Positions 1-8,886 of a stretch of DNA of 64,000 nt are shown piece after piece. The notes under the pieces are model-generated. The model had not been told where the DNA came from. It saw nothing but the letters and a program-made list of their open reading frames with translations, and ran no database searches. The DNA is from Pseudomonas sp. 21 (lineage in GTDB: Bacteria > Pseudomonadota > Gammaproteobacteria > Pseudomonadales > Pseudomonadaceae). The position numbers were made by a program, and so were the translations under genes. The stretch lies in the NCBI RefSeq assembly GCF_000955805.1, contig NZ_JYOA01000005.1, positions 483,736 to 547,735 on the forward strand. The letters are read 5' to 3'. Numbering within the stretch: position 1 is the stretch's first letter; each line of letters starts with the position of its first letter.

Positions 1-20
1 GACTCCATGAGGTGCCGGCC

Positions 21-47
21 GGATCGCGGGCATGGCCCGCTCCTACA
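21..47. repeat. REP-like single arm (GGGC-type)
   Basis: The sequence CGCGGGCATGGCCCGCTCCTAC forms a short hairpin (GCGGGC/GCCCGC) and ends in the GCTCCTAC tail found in other repeats of this window (2464-2490, 38469-38516). It lies just downstream of the acetyltransferase stop codon. Only one arm is visible; a partner may lie left of the window edge. Confidence 0.5.
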
Positions 48-59
48 GGGAAATGCAGG

Positions 60-503
60 TTATGGGCTGCCCGGCAGGCTCATGTGCAGCAGCGGGAATG
101 GTCTTCCTTCGCCATCGTGGGAAGAACGCCCGGTCTGGACGAAGCCGTAGTGCCGATAGAACCCCACGGCGGGAGGATTCTGTTCATTGACATCGACACT
201 CAGTGTGCCGCGCATTTCACGCGTGAAATCGAGCAGCGCACGGCCCAGGCCGCGCCCTCGGCAATCCGGGTCGATGAAGAGCATCTCCACATGGCTGTCG
301 TTGAGCCCGATGAAACCCAGCGGCCGGTCAGCATCGTCCACCGCCACCCAGACCTCGACGGCGGGCAGGTAGAGGTCGCGGACCTGGGGCAGCAGAGCAT
401 CGATGTCCGACGCCTGGAGGAAGTGGTGGGTCGCGCGCACGGCGCCCAGCCAGATATCGAGCAGCCGCGGGTTGTCCGCAGCGATGCGTTGGCGAATGAG
501 CAT
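60..503 (-). CDS. GNAT acetyltransferase, YjaB-like
   Basis: A 147-residue single-domain acetyltransferase of the GCN5 family that should transfer acetyl from acetyl-CoA; the substrate is unknown. It resembles E. coli YjaB along its length: ATHHFL near the N-terminus, GFIGL, then MLFIDPDCRGRGLGRALL, which is the acetyl-CoA pyrophosphate loop (R/Q-x-x-G-x-G/A type), and VNEQNPPAVGFYRHYGF at the C-terminal motif B. I chose the ATG at 503 because AGGA lies 8 bases upstream and the family begins here; the frame stays open to 602, which would add 33 residues of unconvincing sequence. It is cytoplasmic and appears monocistronic. Confidence 0.85.
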   Translation of the reverse strand: MLIRQRIAADNPRLLDIWLGAVRATHHFLQASDIDALLPQVRDLYLPAVEVWVAVDDADRPLGFIGLNDSHVEMLFIDPDCRGRGLGRALLDFTREMRGTLSVDVNEQNPPAVGFYRHYGFVQTGRSSHDGEGRPFPLLHMSLPGSP

Positions 504-681
504 GAATTCATCCTGATTCAGCAGATCACGAAGGGATGGCGCACCACGCAGGGTGGCAGCCGTTGGAGCGTCGGCAGCATGAATGCCCGCTTCGCGAATC
601 AACGCCTGGGCGGGTCACGGCAGAGGCAGCCGGAAAGAGAGGAGAGTCGATCCTACCCAGCCCTTCCCGACCGGTAAAGCC

Positions 682-2292
682 TCACTCGGATAGCCAGCGC
701 CAGCCGCCCTCCGCGCATTCCAGCCGCGCCTCCAGGCCCAGCCGTCCCAGCAACGCCTCGTCATGGGAGACCACCAGCAGCGCGCCCCGGTACTGACGCA
801 GCAGGTTTTCCAGCGCCTCGCGGGACGGCAGGTCAAGGTGGTTGTCCGGCTCGTCCAGGAGCAGCAGTTGCGCCGGCTGCTCGGCGTAGAGTTCGCAGGC
901 CAGCGCCGCTTTCAGCCGCTCGCCGCCGCTGAGCAGCGCACTGGGCAACTCGACCCGCGCCGCCGGCAAACCCAGCTGCGCCAATCGGGTGCGCAACACC
1001 GCAGAGTCCGCCACGCGATTGCGCTCCTGTAGCTGCTCGAGCACCGAACGCTCGGGCGCCAGCGCGGCCAGATGCTGATCCAGATAGGCACTGCGCACCT
1101 TCACTTCGCAGGAGCCAGCGACGGGACCGAGTACACCGGCAATCACCTTGAGCAGGGTCGACTTGCCGCTGCCGTTGCGCCCAGTGACCGCCACACGGCG
1201 CGGCCCGTTCAACTGCAAGTCCAGCGGCGCGGCGTTGCCGTATGGCAGGCGCAGCGACTCCAGCAGCAATACCCCACGGGACTCGGGCAGCTCGCAGTCC
1301 GGCGCATTCAGGAGCACCGCGCTGTCCTCGCGCAACTGCTCGAAAGCCTCGCTCACCTCCCGCGCCAGCCGTTGCCGACGCTCGTCATGCTGCGTGGCCA
1401 GGCGCGCGATGCTGGTCTGGCTGCGCTCCTTCTGCCGGTCGACGAGTATCTTCGCCTGATTGGCTTCCTTTGCTTCCTTGCGCCCCTTCGCCTGCCGATG
1501 TTCCTGGCGCTCGCGCTGCTCCTGCATGGCGTGCTGCTGGCGATCACGCTCCAGCTTGCGCCGCTGCAACTCGCGCTGGGCGTTGTCCTGCTCCTGCCGG
1601 CGCACCTCTCGGTAGAAGGCGTAGCCACCGGAGTAGCTGCGCAGTCCAGCCGACGACAGCTCGACGATGCGTTGCATGTCGTCGAGCAACAGGCGGTCAT
1701 GGCTGATCAGGATCAGGCCGCCACGCCAGCGTTGCAGTTGCTCACGCAAGGCCTCGCGCCCGGCGCGATCCAGATGGTTGCTCGGCTCGTCGAGAATCAG
1801 CCAGTCCGCGCCGCTGAGCCAGGCGCCAAGCAGCGCAACCCGTGTGCACTAGCCGCCACTGAGGCGCGAGGCGGGCGTATCCGGCAGCAGATGGGCGAGC
1901 CCGGCCGCCGACAGTTCCGCCTCCAGCCGGGCTCGGATGTCCCAGTGGCCGTCGAGGCACTCGAAGTCCGCCGGATCGACGCCACCGGCTTCGACACGCG
2001 CCAGCGCCTCCAGCAGCGGTCGTACGCCGGCCAACTCCGCGACGCTGCCGAACGCCTGTGGCTCGAGGCGCTGCGGCAGGTAATGCACCGGCCCGGAGAG
2101 CAGGCAACGGCCAGCGCTGGCAGCCAGCTCGCCCGCCATGATCCGCGCCAGCACGGACTTGCCCACGCCATTGCGCCCGACCAGCGCGGTACGACGGTCG
2201 TCGAAGGTTTCGTTGAGGTCGCTCAGCAGCAGCTCGCCGCAGGGCAATTGGAAAGAGACGCCTTGCAGCGCCAGGGTAAACGGGCTCGTCAT
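682..2292 (-). pseudogene. ABC-F family ATPase interrupted by an in-frame TAG
   Basis: Encodes a duplicated ABC ATPase without membrane segments (ABC-F class, ribosome-associated translation factors). The first domain has Walker A GRNGVGKS, signature LSGG, and Walker B WLILDEPSNHLD; a charged coiled linker rich in Q/E/R/K follows; the second domain has GRNGSGKST, LSGGERLK and LLLLDEPDNHLD. Reading from the ATG at 2292, the frame is open except for one TAG at 1849-1851 (minus strand), directly after LSGG where ABC-F proteins usually have E or Q. Both sides are in the same frame and otherwise intact, so a single GAG to TAG change explains it. Translation would stop after 147 residues, before Walker B. 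It could be a recent null allele or a sequencing error; nothing else in the gene looks decayed. Confidence 0.8.
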
Positions 2293-2463
2293 GCGCAGGT
2301 CCAGATTGATGCCGGAATTCCCCTGGGAACGGGCCAGGGAAGGAAACGGGCCGTGAAACCACGGCGGCATCAATTGCGCATCGGACGAACACCTCGCGAA
2401 GGGGAATGAGGGGCGCAGTATAACGAACCTGCGGTGCCCCGTGACACGTCCGGCCTGCCGGCC

Positions 2464-2536
2464 GGTTCGCGGGCATGGCCCGCTCCTACGGGGGAGGTGT
2501 CGCGCGGGGCTGTAGGAGCGTGCCATGCACGCGATG
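2464..2536. repeat. REP-like pair (GGGC-type)
   Basis: Two related arms face each other across about 20 bases: 2464-2490 (CGCGGGCATGGCCCGCTCCTAC) and 2511-2536 (TGTAGGAGCGTGCCATGCACGCG). Each arm can fold by itself. The pair fills the space between the ABC-F start and the DTW-domain gene stop. The order (GCTCCTAC tail first, GTAGGAGC second) is the reverse of the six GAGC-type pairs elsewhere in the window. Confidence 0.6.
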
Positions 2537-2553
2537 GCGGACAAGGTCCGCCT

Positions 2554-3153
2554 TCAGGACGAGGAACGCGGCCCGTGGTTGCGCAGGAAGGTCTCCTCGC
2601 CCATCGCGGCGATCTGCCCTTCGATCAGTGCCTCGAACGGGCGCAGCAGGTCGGCGTGGGACTGCGGCGCATCCAGCGCATCGAGCGCATGCACCACTGC
2701 CTCGATGGTCGACAGCGCACCTTCGGCCGGCGCCTTGCGCAGGCGGTAGCGCGAAGTCAGCCCTTCAGGGAGAACGACACGCGGCAGCGCGGCGAGGTTC
2801 GGGTTGAGGTGCAGCAGCTTGCGCGCCTTGCGCCAGGTGCCGTCGGGGACGACCAGCAGGCGTGGTTTATCCACAGGCTGCGCGGCCAGATCAGCCAGAC
2901 CCACAGCGGCTTCGCCGGGGAACAATAGCCAGGCGTCCCAGGCGGAAAGGTCCAGCTCACTGAAATCCTCGCCAACCTTCAGCTCCGCATTGGCCAGGCC
3001 AAGCGCCGCCAGACGCGCAGTGTTCAGCGCATGACCGACCTCGCTCGGATGCTGCAACAGCAGGACGCGGGTGCGGTTATCCACACGGGGAATCAGCGCA
3101 CACAGGCAATGATCCAGCGGGCGCTCACAGCGCGGGCAACGGGCGCGGCTCAT
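2554..3153 (-). CDS. tapT: DTW-domain tRNA-uridine aminocarboxypropyltransferase
   Basis: A 199-residue DTW-domain protein. Family members such as E. coli TapT transfer the 3-amino-3-carboxypropyl group of SAM to uridine in the tRNA variable loop (acp3U). Seen here: an N-terminal cysteine cluster CPRCERPLDHCLC (residues 6-18), probably zinc-binding, the block VLLLQHPSEVGHALNTAR, and the family motif as PDGTW near residue 103. The start ATG overlaps the stop of the upstream LysR gene by 4 bases (ATGA), so the two are probably translationally coupled. The link to gbuR looks positional rather than functional. The symbol is by family; the exact tRNA target is inferred. Confidence 0.85.
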   Translation of the reverse strand: MSRARCPRCERPLDHCLCALIPRVDNRTRVLLLQHPSEVGHALNTARLAALGLANAELKVGEDFSELDLSAWDAWLLFPGEAAVGLADLAAQPVDKPRLLVVPDGTWRKARKLLHLNPNLAALPRVVLPEGLTSRYRLRKAPAEGALSTIEAVVHALDALDAPQSHADLLRPFEALIEGQIAAMGEETFLRNHGPRSSS

Positions 3154-4046
3154 GACTGGCTCGGCTGGGTGCGCAGCAGGTCGCGGAAGTTCTGGATCAG
3201 CGGCTCGCGGGAACGGCCGCGGCGCAGGATCAACGAGAACGGCGCCTGGTAGCCGAAGGTCGCCGGCAGCAGCGCGCGCAGGCGGCCCTGCTCCACCCAG
3301 GGATGGGCGTAGTGCTCGGGCAGGTAGCCGATGTAGCCGCCGGAAAGGATCAGGATCAGCTGCGCCTCCATACTCTCCACGGTGCCGGCGCTGTGCTTGA
3401 AGCCGTGCCGCGCCAGCTCCGCCTGGCTCCAGTAGCCGCGGCCGACCATGCGCTGCTGGGTGATCAGCTCGGCGGGGATGCGCCGTCCGTCGAACAGCGG
3501 GTGGCGGTCGCTGCAGTACAGCCAGTGCTGCTCTCTATAAAGAGGCTGGTAGACCAGGCCGTTCATCCGGCTGAAGAACGAGCCGATGGCCAGGTCCAGG
3601 CGGTTGTCCAGCACCGCCAGCTGCAACTCGTACGGGCTCTGCACCTGCAAGTGCAGGTGCACCGCGGGGTGCAGGCTGCTGAAGGAGCCGATCACATCCG
3701 CCAGCGGCAGCGCCGGGTCACTCACGGTGGAGTCCAGCACGCCGAGGTTCAGGGTGCCGCGCAGCTCCCCCTTGAGCGTCGCCGCATAGCGCTCGAAGCC
3801 TTCCAGTTCGCCGAGGATGCGCAGGGTTTCCTGGTGGAACAGCTCGCCCTTGCTGGTCAGGCCGAAGCCGCCACGTCCACGGTGGCAGAGCACGATGCCC
3901 AACTGGTTCTCCAGTTGGCTCATGTAGGTGCTGATCGCCGAAGTCGACAGGTTCAGCTCCTGCTGGGCGGCGGCGAAGCCCTGGCTACGCACCACGCAGG
4001 CGAAAATCCGCAGCAGTTTGACGTCGGGCAATGCGCTCGCGCTCAT
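3150..4046 (-). CDS. gbuR: LysR-type regulator, probable GbuR
   Basis: A 298-residue LysR-family regulator with an N-terminal winged helix (LLRIFACVVRSQGFAAAQQELNLS, residues 10-33; ISTYMSQLENQLG follows) and a C-terminal LysR substrate domain. It is divergent from gbuA across 287 bases. The same arrangement holds for gbuR/gbuA of P. aeruginosa, where GbuR activates gbuA in response to 4-guanidinobutyrate. Identity rests on family plus position. The intergenic region contains inverted repeats that could be its operators (4082-4103, 4205-4217). The gene ends in a 4-base overlap with the DTW-domain gene. Confidence 0.8.
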   Translation of the reverse strand: MSASALPDVKLLRIFACVVRSQGFAAAQQELNLSTSAISTYMSQLENQLGIVLCHRGRGGFGLTSKGELFHQETLRILGELEGFERYAATLKGELRGTLNLGVLDSTVSDPALPLADVIGSFSSLHPAVHLHLQVQSPYELQLAVLDNRLDLAIGSFFSRMNGLVYQPLYREQHWLYCSDRHPLFDGRRIPAELITQQRMVGRGYWSQAELARHGFKHSAGTVESMEAQLILILSGGYIGYLPEHYAHPWVEQGRLRALLPATFGYQAPFSLILRRGRSREPLIQNFRDLLRTQPSQS

Positions 4047-4081
4047 GAAGACTCCGCAAAACCGCGGCCGGGCCGCTCTAG

Positions 4082-4103
4082 TTCAGTAGTTTCTATACCT
4101 GAA
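4082..4103. promoter_or_regulatory. Candidate LysR-type operator (TTCAG-N12-CTGAA)
   Basis: An inverted repeat TTCAG-N12-CTGAA lies 36 bases upstream of the LysR gene start in the gbuR-gbuA divergent region. A further ATTCAGG occurs at 4131. The arms and spacing fit a LysR-type site, and the position near the regulator's start suits autoregulation. No binding data. Confidence 0.35.
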
Positions 4104-4204
4104 AAACGGATGATAGCAAGCCACCTATCTATTCAGGAACCGCAGGCCACAAGCCCGGCGAGCCGTCTGCTGCGGCAAGGTGGCGCAGTCTAGCGACCGT
4201 TATT

Positions 4205-4217
4205 AGTTTAGAAAACT
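4205..4217. promoter_or_regulatory. Perfect palindrome AGTTTAGAAAACT upstream of gbuA
   Basis: AGTTT-AGA-AAACT is a perfect 5-3-5 palindrome about 117 bases before the gbuA ATG, in the AT-richest part of this intergenic region. It is a second candidate regulator site, closer to gbuA than the TTCAG repeat. Inference only. Confidence 0.35.
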
Positions 4218-4333
4218 CTGAAGTGATTATTTGTAGCCAGCGATTTTTTCCACTACCCGGCGTGGAGAGAATCCGGCCCCAGTATCAACAAGCCTGTTTC
4301 CACGAAGACAGCGATCAGCCTGAGGCCCTCCCC

Positions 4334-5293
4334 ATGGACAAGAAACTTCACCAGCCCCTGGGCGGTAACGAAATGCCGCGTTTCGGCGGCATCGCCACCA
4401 TGATGCGCCTGCCGCATATCCAGTCCCCCGAAGAGCTCAACCAGCTCGATGCCGCCTTCGTCGGCGTGCCCCTGGACATCGGCACCTCCCTGCGCTCCGG
4501 CACTCGTTTCGGGCCGCGCGAAATCCGCGCCGAGTCGGTGATGATCCGTCCCTACAACATGGCCACCGGCGCTGCGCCGTTCGACTCGCTGAACATCGCC
4601 GACATCGGTGACGTGGCGATCAACACCTTCAACCTGATGGAAGCCGTACGCATCATCGAAGAGGCGTACGACAAGATCCTCGACCACGGCATCCTCCCGC
4701 TGACCCTGGGCGGCGACCACACCATCACCCTGCCGATCCTGCGTGCCATCCACAAGAAGCACGGCAAGGTCGGCCTGGTCCACATCGACGCCCACGCCGA
4801 TGTGAACGACCACATGTTCGGCGAGAAGATCGCCCACGGCACCACCTTCCGCCGCGCGGTGGAAGAAGGCCTGCTGGACTGCGACCGCGTGGTGCAGATC
4901 GGCCTGCGCGCTCAGGGCTACACCGCCGAAGACTTCAACTGGAGCCGCAAGCAGGGCTTCCGCGTGGTGCAGGCCGAAGAGTGCTGGCACAAGTCGCTGG
5001 AACCGCTGATGGCCGAAGTCCGCGAGAAAGTCGGCGGCGGCCCGGTTTACCTGTCCTTCGACATCGACGGTATCGACCCGGCCTGGGCACCCGGTACCGG
5101 CACCCCGGAAATCGGCGGCCTGACCACCATCCAGGCGATCGAGATCGTCCGTGGCTGCCAGGGCCTGGACATCATCGGCTGCGATCTGGTCGAGGTTTCT
5201 CCGCCCTACGACACCACCGGCAACACCTCATTGCTCGGCGCCAACCTGCTGTACGAAATGCTCTGCATCCTCCCGGGCGTAGAGCGCCGCTGA
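4334..5293 (+). CDS. gbuA: Guanidinobutyrase
   Basis: Hydrolyses 4-guanidinobutyrate to 4-aminobutyrate and urea in the transaminase/dehydrogenase branches of arginine catabolism. It is a ureohydrolase (arginase/agmatinase fold) with manganese ligands in GGDHT (H129), DAHAD (152-156) and DIDGIDPAWAPGTGTPE (from 243). At 319 residues it has the length of P. aeruginosa GbuA and, from memory, is nearly identical to it from MDKKLHQPLGGNEMPRFGG onward. I use the ATG at 4334, with TGAGG 8 bases upstream; the frame opens earlier (4223) but the extra 37 residues are not family sequence. Divergent LysR gene and downstream transporters and decarboxylase form one catabolic cluster. Confidence 0.95.
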   Translation: MDKKLHQPLGGNEMPRFGGIATMMRLPHIQSPEELNQLDAAFVGVPLDIGTSLRSGTRFGPREIRAESVMIRPYNMATGAAPFDSLNIADIGDVAINTFNLMEAVRIIEEAYDKILDHGILPLTLGGDHTITLPILRAIHKKHGKVGLVHIDAHADVNDHMFGEKIAHGTTFRRAVEEGLLDCDRVVQIGLRAQGYTAEDFNWSRKQGFRVVQAEECWHKSLEPLMAEVREKVGGGPVYLSFDIDGIDPAWAPGTGTPEIGGLTTIQAIEIVRGCQGLDIIGCDLVEVSPPYDTTGNTSLLGANLLYEMLCILPGVERR

Positions 5294-5309
5294 GCGCACG
5301 AGCACACCC

Positions 5310-5720
5310 ATGAATAACGACGCCTGCGTAGCACAGGTGCTGGAGGCTGCCCGCGATCTCGTGGCAGCCTTCGCGCGCACCGACACCGAAGCCTACTTCG
5401 CCGCCTTCAGCGAAGACGCCTCCTTCATCTTCCACACCTGGCCGGTGCCGCTGCTGTCGCGCGCGGCTTATCGCGAAGTGTGGGAAGGCTGGCTGCGTGA
5501 CGATGGTTTCGAGGTCCTTGACTGCCTTTCGAGCAACACCTTTGTGAGCCTGCAAGGCGAAGACGTGGCCGTGTTCTGCCACGACGTCGCCACGCGGCTG
5601 CGCATCCAGGGAGAGGAAAGCCTGAACCACGAACGGGAGACCATCGTCTTCCGCCGTGATCCGAAACAGGGCCGCTGGCTGGCCACACACGAGCACCTGT
5701 CACCGTCTCCGACGCCATAA
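5310..5720 (+). CDS. NTF2-like/SnoaL-fold protein of the gbu cluster
   Basis: A 136-residue soluble protein resembling the DUF4440/SnoaL-like NTF2 superfamily: helix-rich start (LEAARDLVAAFARTDTEAYFAAFSEDASFIFH), a central segment with conserved Trp, and an RETIVFRRDPKQGRWLATHEHLS ending typical of the fold. It starts 16 bases after gbuA and ends 25 bases before the permease, so it is probably cotranscribed. P. aeruginosa has an uncharacterised gene in the same position next to gbuA. No catalytic residue can be assigned; binding or isomerisation of a guanidino compound is possible but untested. Confidence 0.75.
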   Translation: MNNDACVAQVLEAARDLVAAFARTDTEAYFAAFSEDASFIFHTWPVPLLSRAAYREVWEGWLRDDGFEVLDCLSSNTFVSLQGEDVAVFCHDVATRLRIQGEESLNHERETIVFRRDPKQGRWLATHEHLSPSPTP

Positions 5721-5745
5721 AGACAGGGCTCCCCGGGAGGAAGTC

Positions 5746-7260
5746 ATGGATAACAAGAACAACGCACACGCAATCACAACGATCGAGACATTCGGGGTCG
5801 AACAGATCCCGGATCACGAACGCAACGCCACGCCCACCGACCTGTTCCGCATGATCTTCGGTGGCGCCAACACCTTCGCCACCGCCGTGCTCGGCAGCTT
5901 CCCGGTGCTGTTCGGGCTGTCGTTCCAGGCCGGCGTCTGGGCCATCGTGCTCGGCGTGCTGGTCGGTTCGCTGATCCTCGCACCGATGGGCCTGTTCGGC
6001 CCGCTCAACGGCACCAACAACGCGGTCTCCTCGGGCGCCCACTTCGGCGTGCACGGGCGGATCGTCGGTTCGTTCCTGTCGCTGCTCACCGCCGTTGCCT
6101 TCTTCTCCCTCTCCGTGTGGAGCTCGGGCGATGCGCTGATCGGTGGCGCCAAGCGCCTGTTCGACCTGCCGGAAACCGACCTGACCCTGGGCCTGGCCTA
6201 CGGCCTGTTCGCCGTGCTGGTGCTGATCGTCTGCATCTACGGCTTCCGCTTCATGCTGATGGTCAACAAGATCGCCGTATGGGCCGCGAGCCTGCTGTTC
6301 CTGCTCGGCCTGTTCGCCTTCTCCGGCCCGTTCGACGCTGGCTACGCCGGTACCGTGCAGATGGGCAGCGAAGGTTTCTGGGCCGCCTTCATCGGCGCCG
6401 CCCTGCTGGCCATGAGCAACCCGGTGTCCTTCGGTGCCTTCCTCGGTGACTGGGCGCGCTACATCCCGCGCCAGACCTCGCAGAAGCGCATCATGCTGGC
6501 GGTGATCTGCGCCCAGCTGGCCACCCTGATCCCGTTCCTGTTCGGCCTGGCCACCGCCACCATCGTCGCCGTCAACGCCCCGGACTACATCGCGCAGAAC
6601 AACTACGTCGGTGGCCTGCTGGCCGTTTCGCCGAGCTGGTTCTTCCTGCCGGTGTGCCTGATCGCGGTGATCGGCGGCATGTCCACCGGCACCACCTCGC
6701 TGTACGGCACCGGCCTGGACATGTCCAGCGTGTTCCCGCGCCTGCTCAACCGCGTGCAGGCCACCCTGCTGATCGGCCTGCTGTCCATCGCCTTCATCTT
6801 CATCGGTCGCTTCGCCGCGAACCTGGTGCAGAGCGTGTCCACCTTCGCCGTGCTGATCATCACCTGCACCAGCCCCTGGATGGTGATCATGATCCTCGGC
6901 CTGATCATCCGCCGTGGCTTCTACCACGCCGATGACCTGCAGGTGTTCACCCGTGGCCAGGAAGGCGGCGCCTACTGGTTCCACAACGGCTGGAACTGGC
7001 GCGGCATGGGTGCCTGGATCCCGAGCGCGGCCCTGGGCCTGTGCTTCGTCAACCTGCCGGGCCAGTTCGTCGGCCCGCTGGGCAACCTGGCCGGCGGTAT
7101 CGACATCAGCCTGCCGGTGACCCTCGGCATGGCCGCGCTGCTTTATATCGCCCTGCTGCGGACCTTCCCGGAACCCGCTGGCGTGTATGGCCCCAAGGGC
7201 CCGCGCTGGGTCGGCAGCCATGACCGCCCGGTGCGCAGCATCAGCGAGCCGACGGCCTGA
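5746..7260 (+). CDS. NCS1-type (cytosine/purine/allantoin-like) permease
   Basis: A 504-residue inner-membrane transporter with about 12 hydrophobic segments. The N-terminal signature is NCS1-like: ETFGVEQIPDHERN, then FGGANTFATAVLGSFPVLFGL. Start ATG at 5746 has GGGAGG 7 bases upstream; the frame is open 30 codons earlier, overlapping the previous gene, which I disregard. By neighbourhood it should import a guanidino compound such as 4-guanidinobutyrate or a related amide, but that is inference. The C-terminus is hydrophilic and short. Confidence 0.85.
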   Translation: MDNKNNAHAITTIETFGVEQIPDHERNATPTDLFRMIFGGANTFATAVLGSFPVLFGLSFQAGVWAIVLGVLVGSLILAPMGLFGPLNGTNNAVSSGAHFGVHGRIVGSFLSLLTAVAFFSLSVWSSGDALIGGAKRLFDLPETDLTLGLAYGLFAVLVLIVCIYGFRFMLMVNKIAVWAASLLFLLGLFAFSGPFDAGYAGTVQMGSEGFWAAFIGAALLAMSNPVSFGAFLGDWARYIPRQTSQKRIMLAVICAQLATLIPFLFGLATATIVAVNAPDYIAQNNYVGGLLAVSPSWFFLPVCLIAVIGGMSTGTTSLYGTGLDMSSVFPRLLNRVQATLLIGLLSIAFIFIGRFAANLVQSVSTFAVLIITCTSPWMVIMILGLIIRRGFYHADDLQVFTRGQEGGAYWFHNGWNWRGMGAWIPSAALGLCFVNLPGQFVGPLGNLAGGIDISLPVTLGMAALLYIALLRTFPEPAGVYGPKGPRWVGSHDRPVRSISEPTA

Positions 7261-7391
7261 TCCAGGCTTCGCGGCCTGACGCGAAGTTCATTACCCGAAA
7301 GTCCCATCGGGCCGGTTGCCGCCGGTCCGATGCCCTACCGCACGCCACAAGCGCGCGGCAACAATGACAATGCAAGTGTGAGGAGCCGACC

Positions 7392-8771
7392 ATGGCGTTA
7401 GATCTGATCGTCGTACTGATATATGCCGCTGGCATGTTGTGGCTGGGCTGGTACGGCATGCGCCGCGCCAAGACCCACGAAGACTACCTCGTGGCCGGCC
7501 GCAACCTCGGCCCGGCGTTCTACATGGGCACCATGGCCGCCACCGTCCTGGGCGGCGCCTCCACCGTGGGCACCGTGCGCCTGGGCTACGTCCACGGCAT
7601 TTCCGGCTTCTGGCTGTGCGCCGCACTGGGCGCCGGCATCATCGCGCTGAACCTGTTCCTGGCCAAGCCGCTGCTCAAGCTGCGCATCTTCACCGTTACC
7701 CAGGTCCTGGAGCGTCGCTACAACCCCATGGCCCGCCAGGCTTCGGCGGTGATCATGTTCGCCTACGCGCTGATGATCGGCGTGGTTTCCACCCTGGCCA
7801 TCGGCACCGTGATGCAGGTGCTGTTCGGCCTGCCGTTCTGGGTGTCCGTCCTGCTCGGCGGTGGCGTCGTGGTGATCTACTCCACCATCGGCGGCATGTG
7901 GTCGCTGACCCTGACCGACATCGTGCAGTTCATCATCAAGACCGTCGGCCTGATGTTCATCCTGCTGCCGATCTGCCTGCATCGTGTAGGCGGCTGGGAC
8001 GAGCTGGTAGCCAAGCTGCCGAGCACCGCCTTCAGCTTCCACACCATCGGCTATGACACGATCATCACCTACTTCCTGATCTACTTCTTCGGCATCCTGA
8101 TCGGCCAGGACATCTGGCAGCGCGTGTTCACCGCCCGCGACGAGAAGGTCACCAAGTACGCCGGCACCGCCGCAGGCGTGTACTGCGTGATCTACGGCCT
8201 GGTCGGCGCGCTGATCGGCATGTGCGCCAAGGTACTGCTGCCCGACCTGGACAACGTCAACAACGCCTTCGCCGCCATCGTCCAGTCCGCCCTGCCGGAC
8301 GGCATCCGTGGCCTGGTGATCGCTGCTGCACTGGCTGCGATGATGTCCACCGCCAGCGCCGGCCTGCTCGCCGCTTCCACCACCATCACCGAAGACCTGC
8401 TGCCGATCTTCACCGGCCAGCGCTCCACCCGCCTGAGCCTGAACCGCATCTGCACCCTGCTGACCGGCATCCTGGTACTGGGCATCGCCCTGGTGGTGAA
8501 CGACGTGATCAGCGCCCTGACCCTGGCGTACAACCTGCTGGTGGGCGGCATGCTGATTCCGCTGATCGGTGCCATCTACTGGAAGCGCGCCACCACTGCC
8601 GGCGCGATCACCAGCATGGCCCTGGGCTTCATCACCGCACTGGTGTTCATGCTCAAGGATGGCTTCGACGCCAACACCCCGATCTACTACAGCCTGGCCA
8701 TCGGCCTGGTCAGCTTCATCGTCGTCAGCCTGCTGTCGCCCCGCCCGGCAGCGGTCGCCGACGCGGCCTGA
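7392..8771 (+). CDS. Sodium:solute symporter (SSS family)
   Basis: A 459-residue sodium-coupled symporter with about 13 hydrophobic segments. SSS features: the cytoplasmic segment GMRRAKTHEDYLVAGRNLGP after helix 1, GGASTVGTVRLGYVHG (the discontinuous helix involved in substrate and sodium binding), and AALAAMMSTASAGLLAASTTITEDLL, the family's sodium-site signature. ATG at 7392 follows GTGAGGAG at 8 bases. It lies 131 bases after the NCS1-type permease, so the cluster has two unrelated importers, perhaps for different guanidino or amino compounds. A strong hairpin (8792-8826) follows. Confidence 0.88.
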   Translation: MALDLIVVLIYAAGMLWLGWYGMRRAKTHEDYLVAGRNLGPAFYMGTMAATVLGGASTVGTVRLGYVHGISGFWLCAALGAGIIALNLFLAKPLLKLRIFTVTQVLERRYNPMARQASAVIMFAYALMIGVVSTLAIGTVMQVLFGLPFWVSVLLGGGVVVIYSTIGGMWSLTLTDIVQFIIKTVGLMFILLPICLHRVGGWDELVAKLPSTAFSFHTIGYDTIITYFLIYFFGILIGQDIWQRVFTARDEKVTKYAGTAAGVYCVIYGLVGALIGMCAKVLLPDLDNVNNAFAAIVQSALPDGIRGLVIAAALAAMMSTASAGLLAASTTITEDLLPIFTGQRSTRLSLNRICTLLTGILVLGIALVVNDVISALTLAYNLLVGGMLIPLIGAIYWKRATTAGAITSMALGFITALVFMLKDGFDANTPIYYSLAIGLVSFIVVSLLSPRPAAVADAA

Positions 8772-8791
8772 TCTAACGCTTGCGCAAGGCA

Positions 8792-8826
8792 AGAGGGCGC
8801 GGCGAGATGATCTCCGCGCCCTCTTT
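8792..8826 (+). terminator. Intrinsic terminator after the SSS symporter
   Basis: An 11-bp perfect GC stem (AGAGGGCGCGG / CCGCGCCCTCT) with an 11-base loop is followed by TTT. It begins 21 bases after the symporter stop and would limit read-through into the TPP-enzyme gene. Confidence 0.7.
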
Positions 8827-8886
8827 GCTTGATGGCCACGACTTCACACTAGACACGACCTCACCCACGAACAGTAAGGAACTGCC

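Noticed and set aside
1849..1851. Recoding of TAG (read-through, pyrrolysine) in the ABC-F gene
   Set aside because: No downstream structure of the kind needed for recoding and no reason for pyrrolysine in Pseudomonas; a point mutation or sequencing error is simpler.
4223..4333. N-terminal extension of GbuA
   Set aside because: The 37 residues upstream of MDKKLHQ do not resemble the family and a ribosome-binding site precedes the later ATG.
5425..7221. 598-codon minus-strand ORF over the NTF2-like and permease genes
   Set aside because: The translated sequence is low-complexity Ala/His/Gln/Asp-rich antisense; the plus strand has clear permease helices.
7261..7391. Extra gene between the NCS1-type permease and the SSS symporter
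   Set aside because: Only 131 bases, no ORF with a ribosome-binding site; the minus-strand frames here are antisense noise.
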